Assembly: GCF_001540865.1 (NCBI RefSeq)
Contig: NC_033623.1
Span: 9,841,591-9,905,590, forward strand
Direction: 5' to 3'
DNA length: 64,000 nucleotides
Origin: Ananas comosus
Taxonomy: Eukaryota > Streptophyta > Magnoliopsida > Poales > Bromeliaceae
The number at the start of each line of letters is the position of its first letter. Position 1 is the first letter of the stretch. The notes under the pieces were generated by a model that ran no database searches, was not told the DNA's origin, and saw nothing but the letters and a program-made list of their open reading frames with translations. The position numbers were made by a program, and so were the translations under genes. This document shows positions 13,499 to 25,200 of the stretch, in pieces.

Positions 13499-14317
13499 GG
13501 CTTTGTTTGGTTTGGGAATAGACCAGGGACAATGAAAGTTATCCTCGCTATTCCGCCAAACAGTGCTAATCCGGGAACAACTATTCCACATTTTTAGAGG
13601 AATAGGGCTATTTTCATGCTATAGTAAACTAATTAAAGGTAATTAAAGTAATATAAAAGTATGGTTATATTATTTATAATAAAATAATAATAATAATAAT
13701 AATAATTATTAGTACTAGTACTAAAACAACTATTAGTGCTACTATTATATTATATGATATTATATTATCTTTATTACTTTTATAAATTTATATTATATGT
13801 TATCCTAAATATACCATGTAATATAAAGTATTATATAAGGTAATAAATATATTAAATATATAATGTTCTAAAATATGTTGTCTTTAATCATATATATGTA
13901 TATATTATATTTGAAGTATTTTTATATATAATTATTGAAGTGCATTATATAATAATATTGAAGTATTTTATATAATAATATGATTATAATAGCATTATAT
14001 GCAATATTTTAATTATAATATATTTTATAAAATATATTATTTTATATGCATTAATGTGCATATATTAAATATTCTATATTTGGGAGATATAGATAAAGGC
14101 AATCTTGATATTTAAAAAATTTTAATCTACCTTTTGTACTATTCTTTATTATTCCTAATAAAATTGTCAAACGGGATTTTGGTTATCCTAGGGAATAAGA
14201 AAATATCAAACCAAATAAAAGAAATTTCTTTTACTCCTCTGTATCCTAGAATAGTAGGTTATCCCAGGAATAAATATTTTTATTCCTTCAAACATTGTTC
14301 CGTTACCACACGCAGCC
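13499..14317. mobile_element. Tourist/PIF-Harbinger-like element (left-arm copy)
   Basis: The left terminus 'ggctttgtttggtttgggaa' and the reverse complement of the right terminus, 'ggctgcgtgtggtaacggaa', form an imperfect TIR. It is flanked by GTA on the left and TTA on the right, consistent with a mutated 3-bp TWA target duplication. Subterminal blocks 'ttatcc', 'tattccgccaaac' and 'gaatag' repeat as in the element ending at 3315. The AT-rich centre (about 13640-14100) has no transposase frame. It sits in the CPSF160 intron before exon 14387-14775. Confidence 0.65.
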
Positions 14318-14839
14318 TTAAGGATTGGAATCTGGGTCAAATTTCAGGGATGAATGTTGTGATTAACCTATGGAATACTGATGCAGATCTTCTATTATGC
14401 ACCAAAAATGTTGGAGAGCTGGAAAGGGCAGAAGCTTTTGTCAAGGGCAGAGTTTCATGCCGGGGCCCTTGTATCGAAGTTCTTGCGGTTACAGATGCTT
14501 CCCACTTCCTCTGATCGATCAGGTGCAACTGTGCCTGGCTCCGAAAAGACCAACCGTTTTGCTCTTCTGTTTAGCACGCTGGACGGTAGCATCGGCTGCA
14601 TCGCACCGCTTGAGGAGCTCACATTCCGTCGGCTTCAGACTCTGCAAAGGAAACTAGTTGATGCTGTTCCTCATGTTTGCGGCCTGAATCCTAGATCATT
14701 CCGGCAGTTCCATTCTAACGGGAAAGCACATCGCCCTGGTCCCGATCATATGGTGGACTTTGAGCTTCTTTCTCAGTAAGTGAATGTTCTAGTTCTCCTT
14801 GAACCCTAATGGGTAATTTTGTATCACTGCATTGTTTTG

Positions 14840-15240
14840 AGGATAAAATGTATGGATAGTCCCTACACTATCCTGATATTGCGACTTAGTCCCCGAGCAA
14901 AGGTTTTCACACTTTTGGTCCGTGAACTTTCTCATATATTTGCAACTCCATCCTAGCTGCTAAAAATTTTTCAACACATCACTTTTTGCTATTAATTTTC
15001 CTTTTCAACCCTTTTTCAAGTATTTATAATATTAAGACATCGTTTTAAAGGGGAGGTGGTAAAATGATCATTTTACAAGAAAAACTCTGGATTTTTGTCT
15101 TTTGACGGTCAGTGATGTAAGTGAAAAATTCGTGGACTGAGCTGCGATCAGGATTTTATGATGACTATCAATTCATTTTACACTTAATGGACGGTAGTTT
15201 CGTTACTCTTTTAAAATTTTGTTCGAAAAGATGCTTTACA
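14840..15240. repeat. Intronic dispersed-repeat-like stretch
   Basis: Phrases such as 'ggatagtccctacactatcc', 'gcgacttagtccccgagc' and 'ttttggtccgtgaactttc' resemble the 'tagtcc...gaac' repeats common in plant introns. It is non-coding and lies between the last two CPSF160 exons. It is present identically in the right arm at about 19744-20144. Confidence 0.35.
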
Positions 15241-16789
15241 TTGAGTGCAGTAAAATACTGCAAAACCATACCATAAGAAAACATGGCTTCTAAGTTGACC
15301 ATGATACTTGAAATAGAGAGGTTTCTTGGTCAGGGCTTTGCTTTTTTCTGTTTAATACTTCAAGAAATATGGTTATTTCTTAGCCATCTTAACTGTTCCG
15401 AAAAAAGAACTAGAAATAAAGGGAAATCAGTAATGATAATCTGAAAAAGAAAAGAGTTAACACAACTATTTAGAAATTGTTACTGAGAAGACACCTTAAT
15501 TTGGACTTCAGTACCTGGACTTCACGACTATTGCCACCATCTCATCACTATCTGCTTTCGTTTATTTTTTTTTATTTATATTTTCTCTTTTGCAGTTATG
15601 AGATGCTGCCATTGGAGGAACAGCTGGAAATTGCTCACCAAATCGGAACGACCCGGTCGCAGATCCTTTCCAATTTTAATGATCTCTCACTGGGAACGAG
15701 TTTTCTGTGAGCATCTCTTGCAACTGAAATGTTCTAGAGGATTATACAACCTTCCTGTAACGTTTGAGGTCAAACACACTGTCAACATAGGAGCCGATTC
15801 TGTTTGGTCCATGGTGCCCCCAACCTTTTGTTCTACAAAGCGAATGCTCTGTTTTTTGATCCTTGCGTACGGCATCAAGTAGTCGAAACAGTTCTTTAGG
15901 GGTTTGCACTGACTTGGGCTGCCTGTAACTTATTACATTGTCAATTGAAAACCTCTGTATAGTTAATCCTAACCTTAATTCCTTGCTACTCTCTCTCTAG
16001 TTTATGATGTTTTTATGTGCTTATATCTTGCAATTTGAACCAGGAGAAGTGAACTACCTTAATCGATTTTGGGTATATCTCATTTATTTATATGCTCTTT
16101 TCGGTTTCTTAGTTATGGACAGGTTCTGACTCGATCGACAAAAGCTTTAGTTCCTGCCCCTTCTTGGTGCTACCAAGAAAAGGGACAAAAGGTTGAGAAG
16201 CTACTAGGAGGGATGGCTTTTGCCGTAGACCCAGTGAAATGTTCTTCTTAAATTAAGCCACAGGTGCGTGCGATCTCTTTACTCGTGCTCTGTGTTTGTG
16301 CAAACACTTCACTTTGGTGTCATCATTCAAGCATGCTTTACTATCTTTTTGCCCTCTGTCGCTCATTTGTTTTATCCACCTGTTGTAGCATATATTGGAA
16401 TAGTAACTTGTCCCTTGGATGTACAAGTGTCATGGAGCTGAAAAGAGCAATACTACTTGTATATCCAAATCGTGGTGTATATTTTATACCCCACTTATTC
16501 AGTAGATGGAGTGTTTTTACTGACCACTTGATATGATTAATGAATAACTCTCCCATTCGTTGGATGGAATGTAATTTGTACATCCCAATTAGAGTGTATA
16601 AATAGCTTTTTTCTAAATGTAGTAAGGGTAAATTTTATTTTACCCCGTGGTTTAGTCCATTTTAACTTTACCATCTTACGGTTCAAAATATTGCCCTTAA
16701 CTATCATGTAGTTTTATATTTGTTTCATTGCAAGTGGTTTTATATTTGTTTCATTGCAAGGGTCTATATTTAAATAGGATAGCGAAGTG

Positions 16790-16811
<22 letters not shown>

Positions 16812-16821
<10 letters not shown>

Positions 16822-16939
16822 CTACTATGCTATTGGAAGCATAGAGCATTTGATACTTCCGATATTTTGATTATTGGATTAAAAATTATATGGTTGGGAT
16901 GATTACGGTCCCCCCAGGGTTGTTAGTACCCCTAGGGTG

Positions 16940-16970
<31 letters not shown>

Positions 16971-17078
16971 CTACTATGCTATTGGAAGCATAGAGCATTT
17001 GATACTTCCGATATTTTGATTATTGGATTAAAAATTATATGGTTGGGATGATTACGGTCCCCCCAGGGTTGTTAGTAC

Positions 17079-17083
<5 letters not shown>
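16812..17083. repeat. Tandem duplication of a MITE half
   Basis: Two near-identical units (about 16812-16939 and 16963-17083) each run from '(ga)n gctactatgctattggaa' through 'gattacggtccccccagg' to 'gttagtacccct'. Each is only the 5' half of the family member represented complete at 17436-17697, which ends 'gcatagtagctct'. The units are separated and bounded by TA/GA repeats. Confidence 0.75.
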
Positions 17084-17116
<33 letters not shown>

Positions 17117-17118
<2 letters not shown>

Positions 17119-17352
17119 CGGCTGGAATACTATCGATAGCACAAAGCATTTTGTGTTATCAAGTTTTCTGCTATTAGATTTATTTTTTTTATTATTTTCA
17201 TCCGTTTGATTATACTATTCAACCAACCAACCACCCACTCAACCCTAGGAGGTCTATATCATTCTAACAACGCATCTTTTAATCCAGGGGTAGAAAACTT
17301 AATAGCACCAAATTATTTTTTTTTTTCAATCAGTATTCGGCATCCTAGATTC
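17117..17352. mobile_element. TA-type MITE
   Basis: The left end 'ttcggctggaatactatcga' matches the left end of the copy at 17756 and the reverse complement of that copy's right end. The interior has 'caaccaaccacccactcaac' and 'cctaggaggtctatatcatt'. The right end is eroded ('cagtattcggcatcctaga'). No coding capacity. Confidence 0.6.
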
Positions 17353-17389
17353 TCTCTTTGTCTCGTGGGCTCGGAGATGTGTCTCTGTG

Positions 17390-17435
<46 letters not shown>

Positions 17436-17442
<7 letters not shown>

Positions 17443-17694
17443 TAGAGCTATACTATATATGCTATCGGAAGTATAAAGTTGTTGGTGTTTTCGATTTTTT
17501 AGCCCTTAGATTAATTTTATTGATTATTTCTAACCATTGGATTAATATTATTAACTAATGGGGACCACTCAATCCTAAAGGGACCGCTCAACCCTAAGGG
17601 GATTGTTATCATTCCAATCGTAGAATCTTTTATCCAAGGGCTAAAAAATTGGAAGCACTAACTACTTTATGTTTTCGATAGCATAGTAGCTCTA

Positions 17695-17697
<3 letters not shown>
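17436..17697. mobile_element. TA-type MITE
   Basis: The left end 'gagctatactatatatgcta' followed by 'tcggaagtataaag' is mirrored by the right end 'ctttatgttttcgatagcat' and 'agtagctct', with (TA)n outside. The interior has 'ccattggattaatatta', 'ggggaccactcaatcc' and 'ttatccaagggctaaaaa'. Confidence 0.7.
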
Positions 17698-17755
<58 letters not shown>

Positions 17756-17759
<4 letters not shown>

Positions 17760-18000
17760 TAGGCTGGAATACTATTAATAGCACCAATAATTATTGGTGC
17801 TATTAAGTTTTTTAGCTCTTGGATTGAGAGATGTGTTGTTAGGATGATGTGGGCCTCCTAGGGTTGAGTGGGTGGTTGGTTGGTTGAATAGTATAATCTA
17901 ATGGGTGAAAATAATAAAGAATATAAATCTAATGGTGGAAAACTTGATAACACTAAATGCTTTGCTGCTATTGATAGTATTCCAGCTGGACTCTCTCTCT
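17756..18000. mobile_element. TA-type MITE
   Basis: The TIR is 'aggctggaatactattaata' on the left against 'tattgatagtattccagct' on the right. A secondary hairpin 'agcaccaataattattggtgct' lies inside the left end. The core has 'gggcctcctagggttgag' and 'tggttggttggttg', which is the reverse orientation of the copy at 17117. It is bordered by (GA)n on the left and (CT)n(TA)n on the right. Confidence 0.75.
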
Positions 18001-18037
18001 CTTTATATATATATATATATATATCTATGTCTGTATG

Positions 18038-18158
18038 TGCTCTCAGGAGCACGGAGGCCTCCGTGCTCCTGAGAGCACAGCAGCCCTGCTATATATATAT
18101 ATATATATAGCAGGGCTGCTGTGCTCTCAGGAGCACGGAGGCCTCCGTGCTCCTGAGA

Positions 18159-18161
<3 letters not shown>
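18038..18161. repeat. Nested perfect palindrome (two 40-bp hairpins around an AT centre)
   Basis: 18038-18077 and 18122-18161 are the same 40-bp perfect palindrome, centred on AGGCCT ('tgctctcaggagcacggagg' plus its reverse complement). Between them 'cagcagccctgct', a TA run and 'agcagggctgctg' complete a larger perfect palindrome of 124 bp. The GC-rich arms are unlike the AT-rich surroundings. They most resemble collapsed TIR ends of a small element. Confidence 0.9.
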
Positions 18162-18197
<36 letters not shown>

Positions 18198-19273
18198 TTC
18201 GCTATCCTATTTAAATATAGACCCTTGCAATGAAACAAATATAAAACCACTTGCAATGAAACAAATATAAAACTACATGATAGTTAAGGGCAATATTTTG
18301 AACCGTAAGATGGTAAAGTTAAAATGGACTAAACCACGGGGTAAAATAAAATTTACCCTTACTACATTTAGAAAAAAGCTATTTATACACTCTAATTGGG
18401 ATGTACAAATTACATTCCATCCAACGAATGGGAGAGTTATTCATTAATCATATCAAGTGGTCAGTAAAAACACTCCATCTACTGAATAAGTGGGGTATAA
18501 AATATACACCACGATTTGGATATACAAGTAGTATTGCTCTTTTCAGCTCCATGACACTTGTACATCCAAGGGACAAGTTACTATTCCAATATATGCTACA
18601 ACAGGTGGATAAAACAAATGAGCGACAGAGGGCAAAAAGATAGTAAAGCATGCTTGAATGATGACACCAAAGTGAAGTGTTTGCACAAACACAGAGCACG
18701 AGTAAAGAGATCGCACGCACCTGTGGCTTAATTTAAGAAGAACATTTCACTGGGTCTACGGCAAAAGCCATCCCTCCTAGTAGCTTCTCAACCTTTTGTC
18801 CCTTTTCTTGGTAGCACCAAGAAGGGGCAGGAACTAAAGCTTTTGTCGATCGAGTCAGAACCTGTCCATAACTAAGAAACCGAAAAGAGCATATAAATAA
18901 ATGAGATATACCCAAAATCGATTAAGGTAGTTCACTTCTCCTGGTTCAAATTGCAAGATATAAGCACATAAAAACATCATAAACTAGAGAGAGAGTAGCA
19001 AGGAATTAAGGTTAGGATTAACTATACAGAGGTTTTCAATTGACAATGTAATAAGTTACAGGCAGCCCAAGTCAGTGCAAACCCCTAAAGAACTGTTTCG
19101 ACTACTTGATGCCGTACGCAAGGATCAAAAAACAGAGCATTCGCTTTGTAGAACAAAAGGTTGGGGGCACCATGGACCAAACAGAATCGGCTCCTATGTT
19201 GACAGTGTGTTTGACCTCAAACGTTACAGGAAGGTTGTATAATCCTCTAGAACATTTCAGTTGCAAGAGATGC

Positions 19274-22200
19274 TCACAGAAAACTCGTTCCCAGTGAGAG
19301 ATCATTAAAATTGGAAAGGATCTGCGACCGGGTCGTTCCGATTTGGTGAGCAATTTCCAGCTGTTCCTCCAATGGCAGCATCTCATAACTGCAAAAGAGA
19401 AAATATAAATAAAAAAAAATAAACGAAAGCAGATAGTGATGAGATGGTGGCAATAGTCGTGAAGTCCAGGTACTGAAGTCCAAATTAAGGTGTCTTCTCA
19501 GTAACAATTTCTAAATAGTTGTGTTAACTCTTTTCTTTTTCAGATTATCATTACTGATTTCCCTTTATTTCTAGTTCTTTTTTCGGAACAGTTAAGATGG
19601 CTAAGAAATAACCATATTTCTTGAAGTATTAAACAGAAAAAAGCAAAGCCCTGACCAAGAAACCTCTCTATTTCAAGTATCATGGTCAACTTAGAAGCCA
19701 TGTTTTCTTATGGTATGGTTTTGCAGTATTTTACTGCACTCAATGTAAAGCATCTTTTCGAACAAAATTTTAAAAGAGTAACGAAACTACCGTCCATTAA
19801 GTGTAAAATGAATTGATAGTCATCATAAAATCCTGATCGCAGCTCAGTCCACGAATTTTTCACTTACATCACTGACCGTCAAAAGACAAAAATCCAGAGT
19901 TTTTCTTGTAAAATGATCATTTTACCACCTCCCCTTTAAAACGATGTCTTAATATTATAAATACTTGAAAAAGGGTTGAAAAGGAAAATTAATAGCAAAA
20001 AGTGATGTGTTGAAAAATTTTTAGCAGCTAGGATGGAGTTGCAAATATATGAGAAAGTTCACGGACCAAAAGTGTGAAAACCTTTGCTCGGGGACTAAGT
20101 CGCAATATCAGGATAGTGTAGGGACTATCCATACATTTTATCCTCAAAACAATGCAGTGATACAAAATTACCCATTAGGGTTCAAGGAGAACTAGAACAT
20201 TCACTTACTGAGAAAGAAGCTCAAAGTCCACCATATGATCGGGACCAGGGCGATGTGCTTTCCCGTTAGAATGGAACTGCCGGAATGATCTAGGATTCAG
20301 GCCGCAAACATGAGGAACAGCATCAACTAGTTTCCTTTGCAGAGTCTGAAGCCGACGGAATGTGAGCTCCTCAAGCGGTGCGATGCAGCCGATGCTACCG
20401 TCCAGCGTGCTAAACAGAAGAGCAAAACGGTTGGTCTTTTCGGAGCCAGGCACAGTTGCACCTGATCGATCAGAGGAAGTGGGAAGCATCTGTAACCGCA
20501 AGAACTTCGATACAAGGGCCCCGGCATGAAACTCTGCCCTTGACAAAAGCTTCTGCCCTTTCCAGCTCTCCAACATTTTTGGTGCATAATAGAAGATCTG
20601 CATCAGTATTCCATAGGTTAATCACAACATTCATCCCTGAAATTTGACCCAGATTCCAATCCTTAAGGCTGCGTGTGGTAACGGAACAATGTTTGAAGGA
20701 ATAAAAATATTTATTCCTGGGATAACCTACTATTCTAGGATACAGAGGAGTAAAAGAAATTTCTTTTATTTGGTTTGATATTTTCTTATTCCCTAGGATA
20801 ACCAAAATCCCGTTTGACAATTTTATTAGGAATAATAAAGAATAGTACAAAAGGTAGATTAAAATTTTTTAAATATCAAGATTGCCTTTATCTATATCTC
20901 CCAAATATAGAATATTTAATATATGCACATTAATGCATATAAAATAATATATTTTATAAAATATATTATAATTAAAATATTGCATATAATGCTATTATAA
21001 TCATATTATTATATAAAATACTTCAATATTATTATATAATGCACTTCAATAATTATATATAAAAATACTTCAAATATAATATATACATATATATGATTAA
21101 AGACAACATATTTTAGAACATTATATATTTAATATATTTATTACCTTATATAATACTTTATATTACATGGTATATTTAGGATAACATATAATATAAATTT
21201 ATAAAAGTAATAAAGATAATATAATATCATATAATATAATAGTAGCACTAATAGTTGTTTTAGTACTAGTACTAATAATTATTATTATTATTATTATTAT
21301 TTTATTATAAATAATATAACCATACTTTTATATTACTTTAATTACCTTTAATTAGTTTACTATAGCATGAAAATAGCCCTATTCCTCTAAAAATGTGGAA
21401 TAGTTGTTCCCGGATTAGCACTGTTTGGCGGAATAGCGAGGATAACTTTCATTGTCCCTGGTCTATTCCCAAACCAAACAAAGCCTACGATTTTTTATCA
21501 TAACAATTTAGTCCCTAAGGCTCGATTTCATTTCAGTTTATCCTTGAAGTTTAATTTCAACAATTTAGTCCCTGAAGTTTGATCACAATTTGATTGCTGC
21601 TGAAGAGTTACGAAATCAACAAAGCAAATCTCAGTATGGTATTGAGGCAGTCTCTTTTAGGCTTTTAGCATGGATTAAACTCTAACCGCAGTCCAACATT
21701 AGTAGTCCAAATGGAGAGACAATTATTTAATCAAGGAAGAGTATTCGCATTTCTCAATGTGACTTTAATTATCTTGGAGGAAATAATAGCGAAACCTACT
21801 AGAGTGTACTCTCAGATAGGTAACATGGAAACTTCTATAATGTTGCCGCACCCGTATCGTGCCTGTGTTGGACACAATTCCTAGGCGAACATCCACAGGC
21901 ACATGCCCTCTCCATGTTCTATATCCTGTTATTCTTCACGCCCATCACTTGCCTGTTTTGCGCTCCTCATGATCATGCACATAGTATGCAAATTGGAAGT
22001 CCCTAATTGCATTTTCTATGCAAAAGTCTTAAGAGAATATAAGGCATTAACCTTTCTGTTTCATTGTACAGTGTTTAAAGTGAAGGCTGGTATAAATCTT
22101 ACTTTCCTTATATTGCAGAGCTAATTCTTCAAGTCAAAAGGTATGTTTTAGTTTACATTCTAAATTAATATAATTGTTATCTAGTTTTATATATCTACCA

Positions 22201-25200
22201 AAAAACAAAAAATCAATTGTTTTTATATGTGAGGAAACAATAAAGAGAATGTTATTACTTTGCAGAATTAATGAGAATGCCCTCACATATTTACTAGCTA
22301 TGTCATGTTCATGTCCTAGTTTTTTTTCACCGTTGACTAGTCGCCTTGTCGGAGTCATGTCATGTTGACTCTCAGTTTGTGTAGATAGGGGTGTATATGT
22401 ATGGCATATATGAATAAAATAGATTCAGTTTCATGCTAAAGCAAATAAACAGTGACAGTTTCTTTCCAGTTGAGATATACATCAAATCACCAATACTAGA
22501 TCAAATTATTCCACCACTTGTAGCAACATATGAGTGTCACCTACTCACCCTCTACTGCTCCTGGACAATCTAGTTGTGCGGATAGTACTCTAAAAGTTAT
22601 CCAACCTTTCTCATAATATTCAACACTGCAGTATAAAAATACAAAACTTCGGCCATTCTTGAAAGAGACTTAATTAGCAGAAAATTCTAAAAAGACTTCA
22701 TTAGCCACGAGAACTATATTAAGCAAAATTTACATATACAAAATCAGCAAAAAAGGGGGACCTTTTGAGCGTGCAAAATCCTATTTTGACTTCATTGAGA
22801 TAGAAGTTTAAAACTCTAAAGAAATGAGACCTCAGAGCGAGCTTCCAGGACAAGAAAATAATCTAGAAGTAGATGTTAATACAGGACCTTTATTTTTTGC
22901 ATAAATATTGTCATTTCTATCGAGTTTTATCTTGTCAATAGTGGGCAACTAATAAGTGTTTGAACAACTAGACAAAACAACGGCTAAATAAACTGACAAG
23001 CATCATGGTTTCCATCCAACACAATAATAGTGCATAAAGCATAAGCAGAAATTACCTGAATGTTCTTTTGATCATCCGATACGACAAGGCTCAATGTGCT
23101 ACCATCAATCAAGAACTCAGTTGCATAGCAATTTAAAGGTCCAAAATCTTTTGCTAGCAAGCTTAGTTGAGCACCTTGCTCCTTCCAATTAAGGAAATAT
23201 ATGCTTTTATGAACGTCGCCAAACAAGATGAAATTCTTGACCTGTAACAATAATTATTGCATTCTTAGAGGAAAAGAACTTCAGATGTATATGTGTCAAA
23301 CATGTATTCAAATGTAGATTATATAGTCAAACATTGAAAGAAATGCACTCACAATGTTCAAGCTCACAACATGCAGTGGAGCATCATAGAAAGCAACACC
23401 ATTCAACTCAGAACCAGTCCATTTATGCAAGGTGATTTTTGGACCAGAAGCTATAAGCAAGTGACCCTGAAGAGATGCTAAATTTGAGACGGCACCCTTC
23501 AGCTCCTTAGAGTAGACTTCTGAAATCTGACGATTCACGTCATAAAGGAAAACAAAACAAATGACTGCCACTGGTGTGAAGCACAGCAAACAAAGAGAAC
23601 AGAAAATTCGACAACCAGTCGCAAAATGCATTTCTGTTTTTTTTTTTTTACCAGATTTTGGGAGCTCTCATTAGTTTTGGCAAAAGAAAACAGAAGCACT
23701 CGTCCACGAGCAGCTACATCCTCTCCTTGCACATAAGCAGTGCCAATGGCCATGAGAGATTCATTCTCTTTTGTTGTTGTATTCTGCATTTATATGGCAA
23801 TATGACACCAAACTAAATAACAAAACACAATGTACAAAATTAAAAGATGCATTACAAGGGAAAAGAAAATGTCCCTTTAGGGAAGAGCTCATATGTTACA
23901 CTTACAAATAACGTAACAATGCGGACTGTAAGGGCATTTTCAGAGGTCTGCATTGGAACAGTAGCCTTAGTATCCCAGTGACCAGATTTATCTGGCTCCA
24001 ATATTCGGACCTCAAATTCATCAACACTATAAGTCTTTTGCAGATCATCAGAATTGAAGTTGTCGTTATCTATCTGCTGGCTCATTTCTTGATCCAACAG
24101 AGATGAAAGGACCTGATTTAAAGGACGGATAACCTGTAAAAGAAAAATTGAATAAAAAGAGTGAACATCAACGAGCACATTTATATAAAACAACGATGAT
24201 ATTCAATTTCATAACTCAAAAACAAAAAAATATATATGGCATGCCAATTCCTATGCCAGTTGTGAGGCAACTTAGTAAAAAAATTGGATGTTCCCAGTCA
24301 AATTCCAAGATGTTCCAGTTTCAATCCTCATTGCAAAAGAAACACAGAATCTTCATATTTATTATTCATTTTAATCTAAATTCAGAAATACTAGAATGCT
24401 ACTTTATTGTCATTTTAAAGTATTAATCTGATAATTTGCTGTTGATGATATCTTGAATCCTTGATGTTGAAAATAAACTTTATACCTATGAGTAACTCTA
24501 TTTGATGTTACAAACAAAATGCATGTTAAGAGTTTGGAGCTATCTTCATTGTTGGCAGGCATCATGATGCTTTAATCAATAGAGAATTAATATTTATATC
24601 ATAAGATATGCATATCACTTACAGGAACAGATAAAATAAGTGGATATAGATTCTTTTCGGCATAATAGGTGACTTGATGTGGAGTGCCCAGCAAAGGAAT
24701 CTGCCAAGGAGAGAATTCCATAAAGGTCTTTTAAACCATCAATTTCACTGCAGATAATTTAATAAAATGCATTAAAGGAGCTGATTGGACCTTTTGAACT
24801 GGCCAGTGGTTGTCATAGTTAAATGACGACGGCAGCTGACAAATTTTTAGGTAACCCTACACCGAGATGTTCAAATTTTTATTCAGTTCCCAATCACTTA
24901 AATTTCAAGATGAAAATGCCATTTAATGAAGCTAACAGAGGATTTCACATGAATAATCACCTGTGATGTAACATATATAAGACCATGATTGCAATTTACA
25001 TTGTGAAGAACAGCAAAAGCTGCTATGGAACCATCGCATAGCTGCATAAAATTGAAATATAGAAATGTTAATAATTTTAATAATTAAACCAGCTATGTCG
25101 GATGTCAAAGTATGAAATAGTAAAGTAGCAGTAATTTTAAAGCCAAATTACAAATTTCAGCAATGGCAGATATAGAAAATTGAAACAAACAATACATATA

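Larger units (their letters stand above)
5454..15710 (+). pseudogene. Truncated inverted copy of CPSF160 (exons 15-26 only)
   Basis: This is a plus-strand copy of the last 12 CPSF160 coding exons: 5454-5548, 5961-6154, 6480-7240, 9943-10023, 10128-10193, 10284-10361, 10851-11078, 11201-11332, 11458-11631, 11743-11928, 14387-14775 and 15596-15710 (stop). They join in frame to about 832 codons, starting at '(V)[15 protein letters not shown]' and ending 'GTSFL'. The N-terminal 633 residues, the start codon and the promoter are absent: upstream of 5454 there is only about 350 bp of intron before the N. No disabling mutation is seen and the splice sites match the full gene exactly. If real, it is a promoterless 3' fragment convergent with its parent gene. 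If the palindrome is an assembly error, it does not exist. Confidence 0.8.
5101..16790. repeat. Left arm of 11.7 kb inverted repeat
   Basis: Every position p here pairs with 34984-p in the arm 18194-29883. For example, the frame 6365-7246 on plus has an identical translation at 27738-28619 on minus. All paired reading frames, including meaningless intronic ones, translate identically, and I saw no mismatch in the stretches I compared. The arm begins immediately after the N at 5100 and ends in a TA tract. It contains the 3' half of CPSF160 (exons 15-26), a Cassandra array and a Harbinger-like element. Near-zero divergence across introns means either a very recent inverted duplication or an assembly artefact. 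Confidence 0.95.
16791..18193. repeat. Palindrome hinge: MITE and microsatellite cluster
   Basis: This 1.4 kb separates the two 11.7 kb arms and is not itself a continuation of the inverted repeat. It consists almost wholly of TA and GA runs, two tandem MITE halves (about 16800-17083), three further MITEs (17117-17352, 17436-17697, 17756-18000) and a nested palindrome (18038-18161). There is no gene. Both arms end in TA tracts at its borders, so the junctions are very easy to misassemble or to recombine. Confidence 0.85.

Noticed and set aside
16069..16251. Separate small gene downstream of CPSF160 ('GQVLTRSTKALVPAPSWC')
   Set aside because: Lies within about 550 bp after the CPSF160 stop, has no recognised domain, and is more likely 3' UTR or downstream non-coding sequence.
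18038..18161. CRISPR-like or rho-independent terminator-like repeats
   Set aside because: Plant nuclear context, only two copies with no spacer array; better explained as nested palindromes or TIR remnants.
17206..18197. Several 60-80 codon frames in the hinge with YIYIYI-type sequence
   Set aside because: Translations of TA, CT and GA microsatellites on both strands; no gene-like composition.
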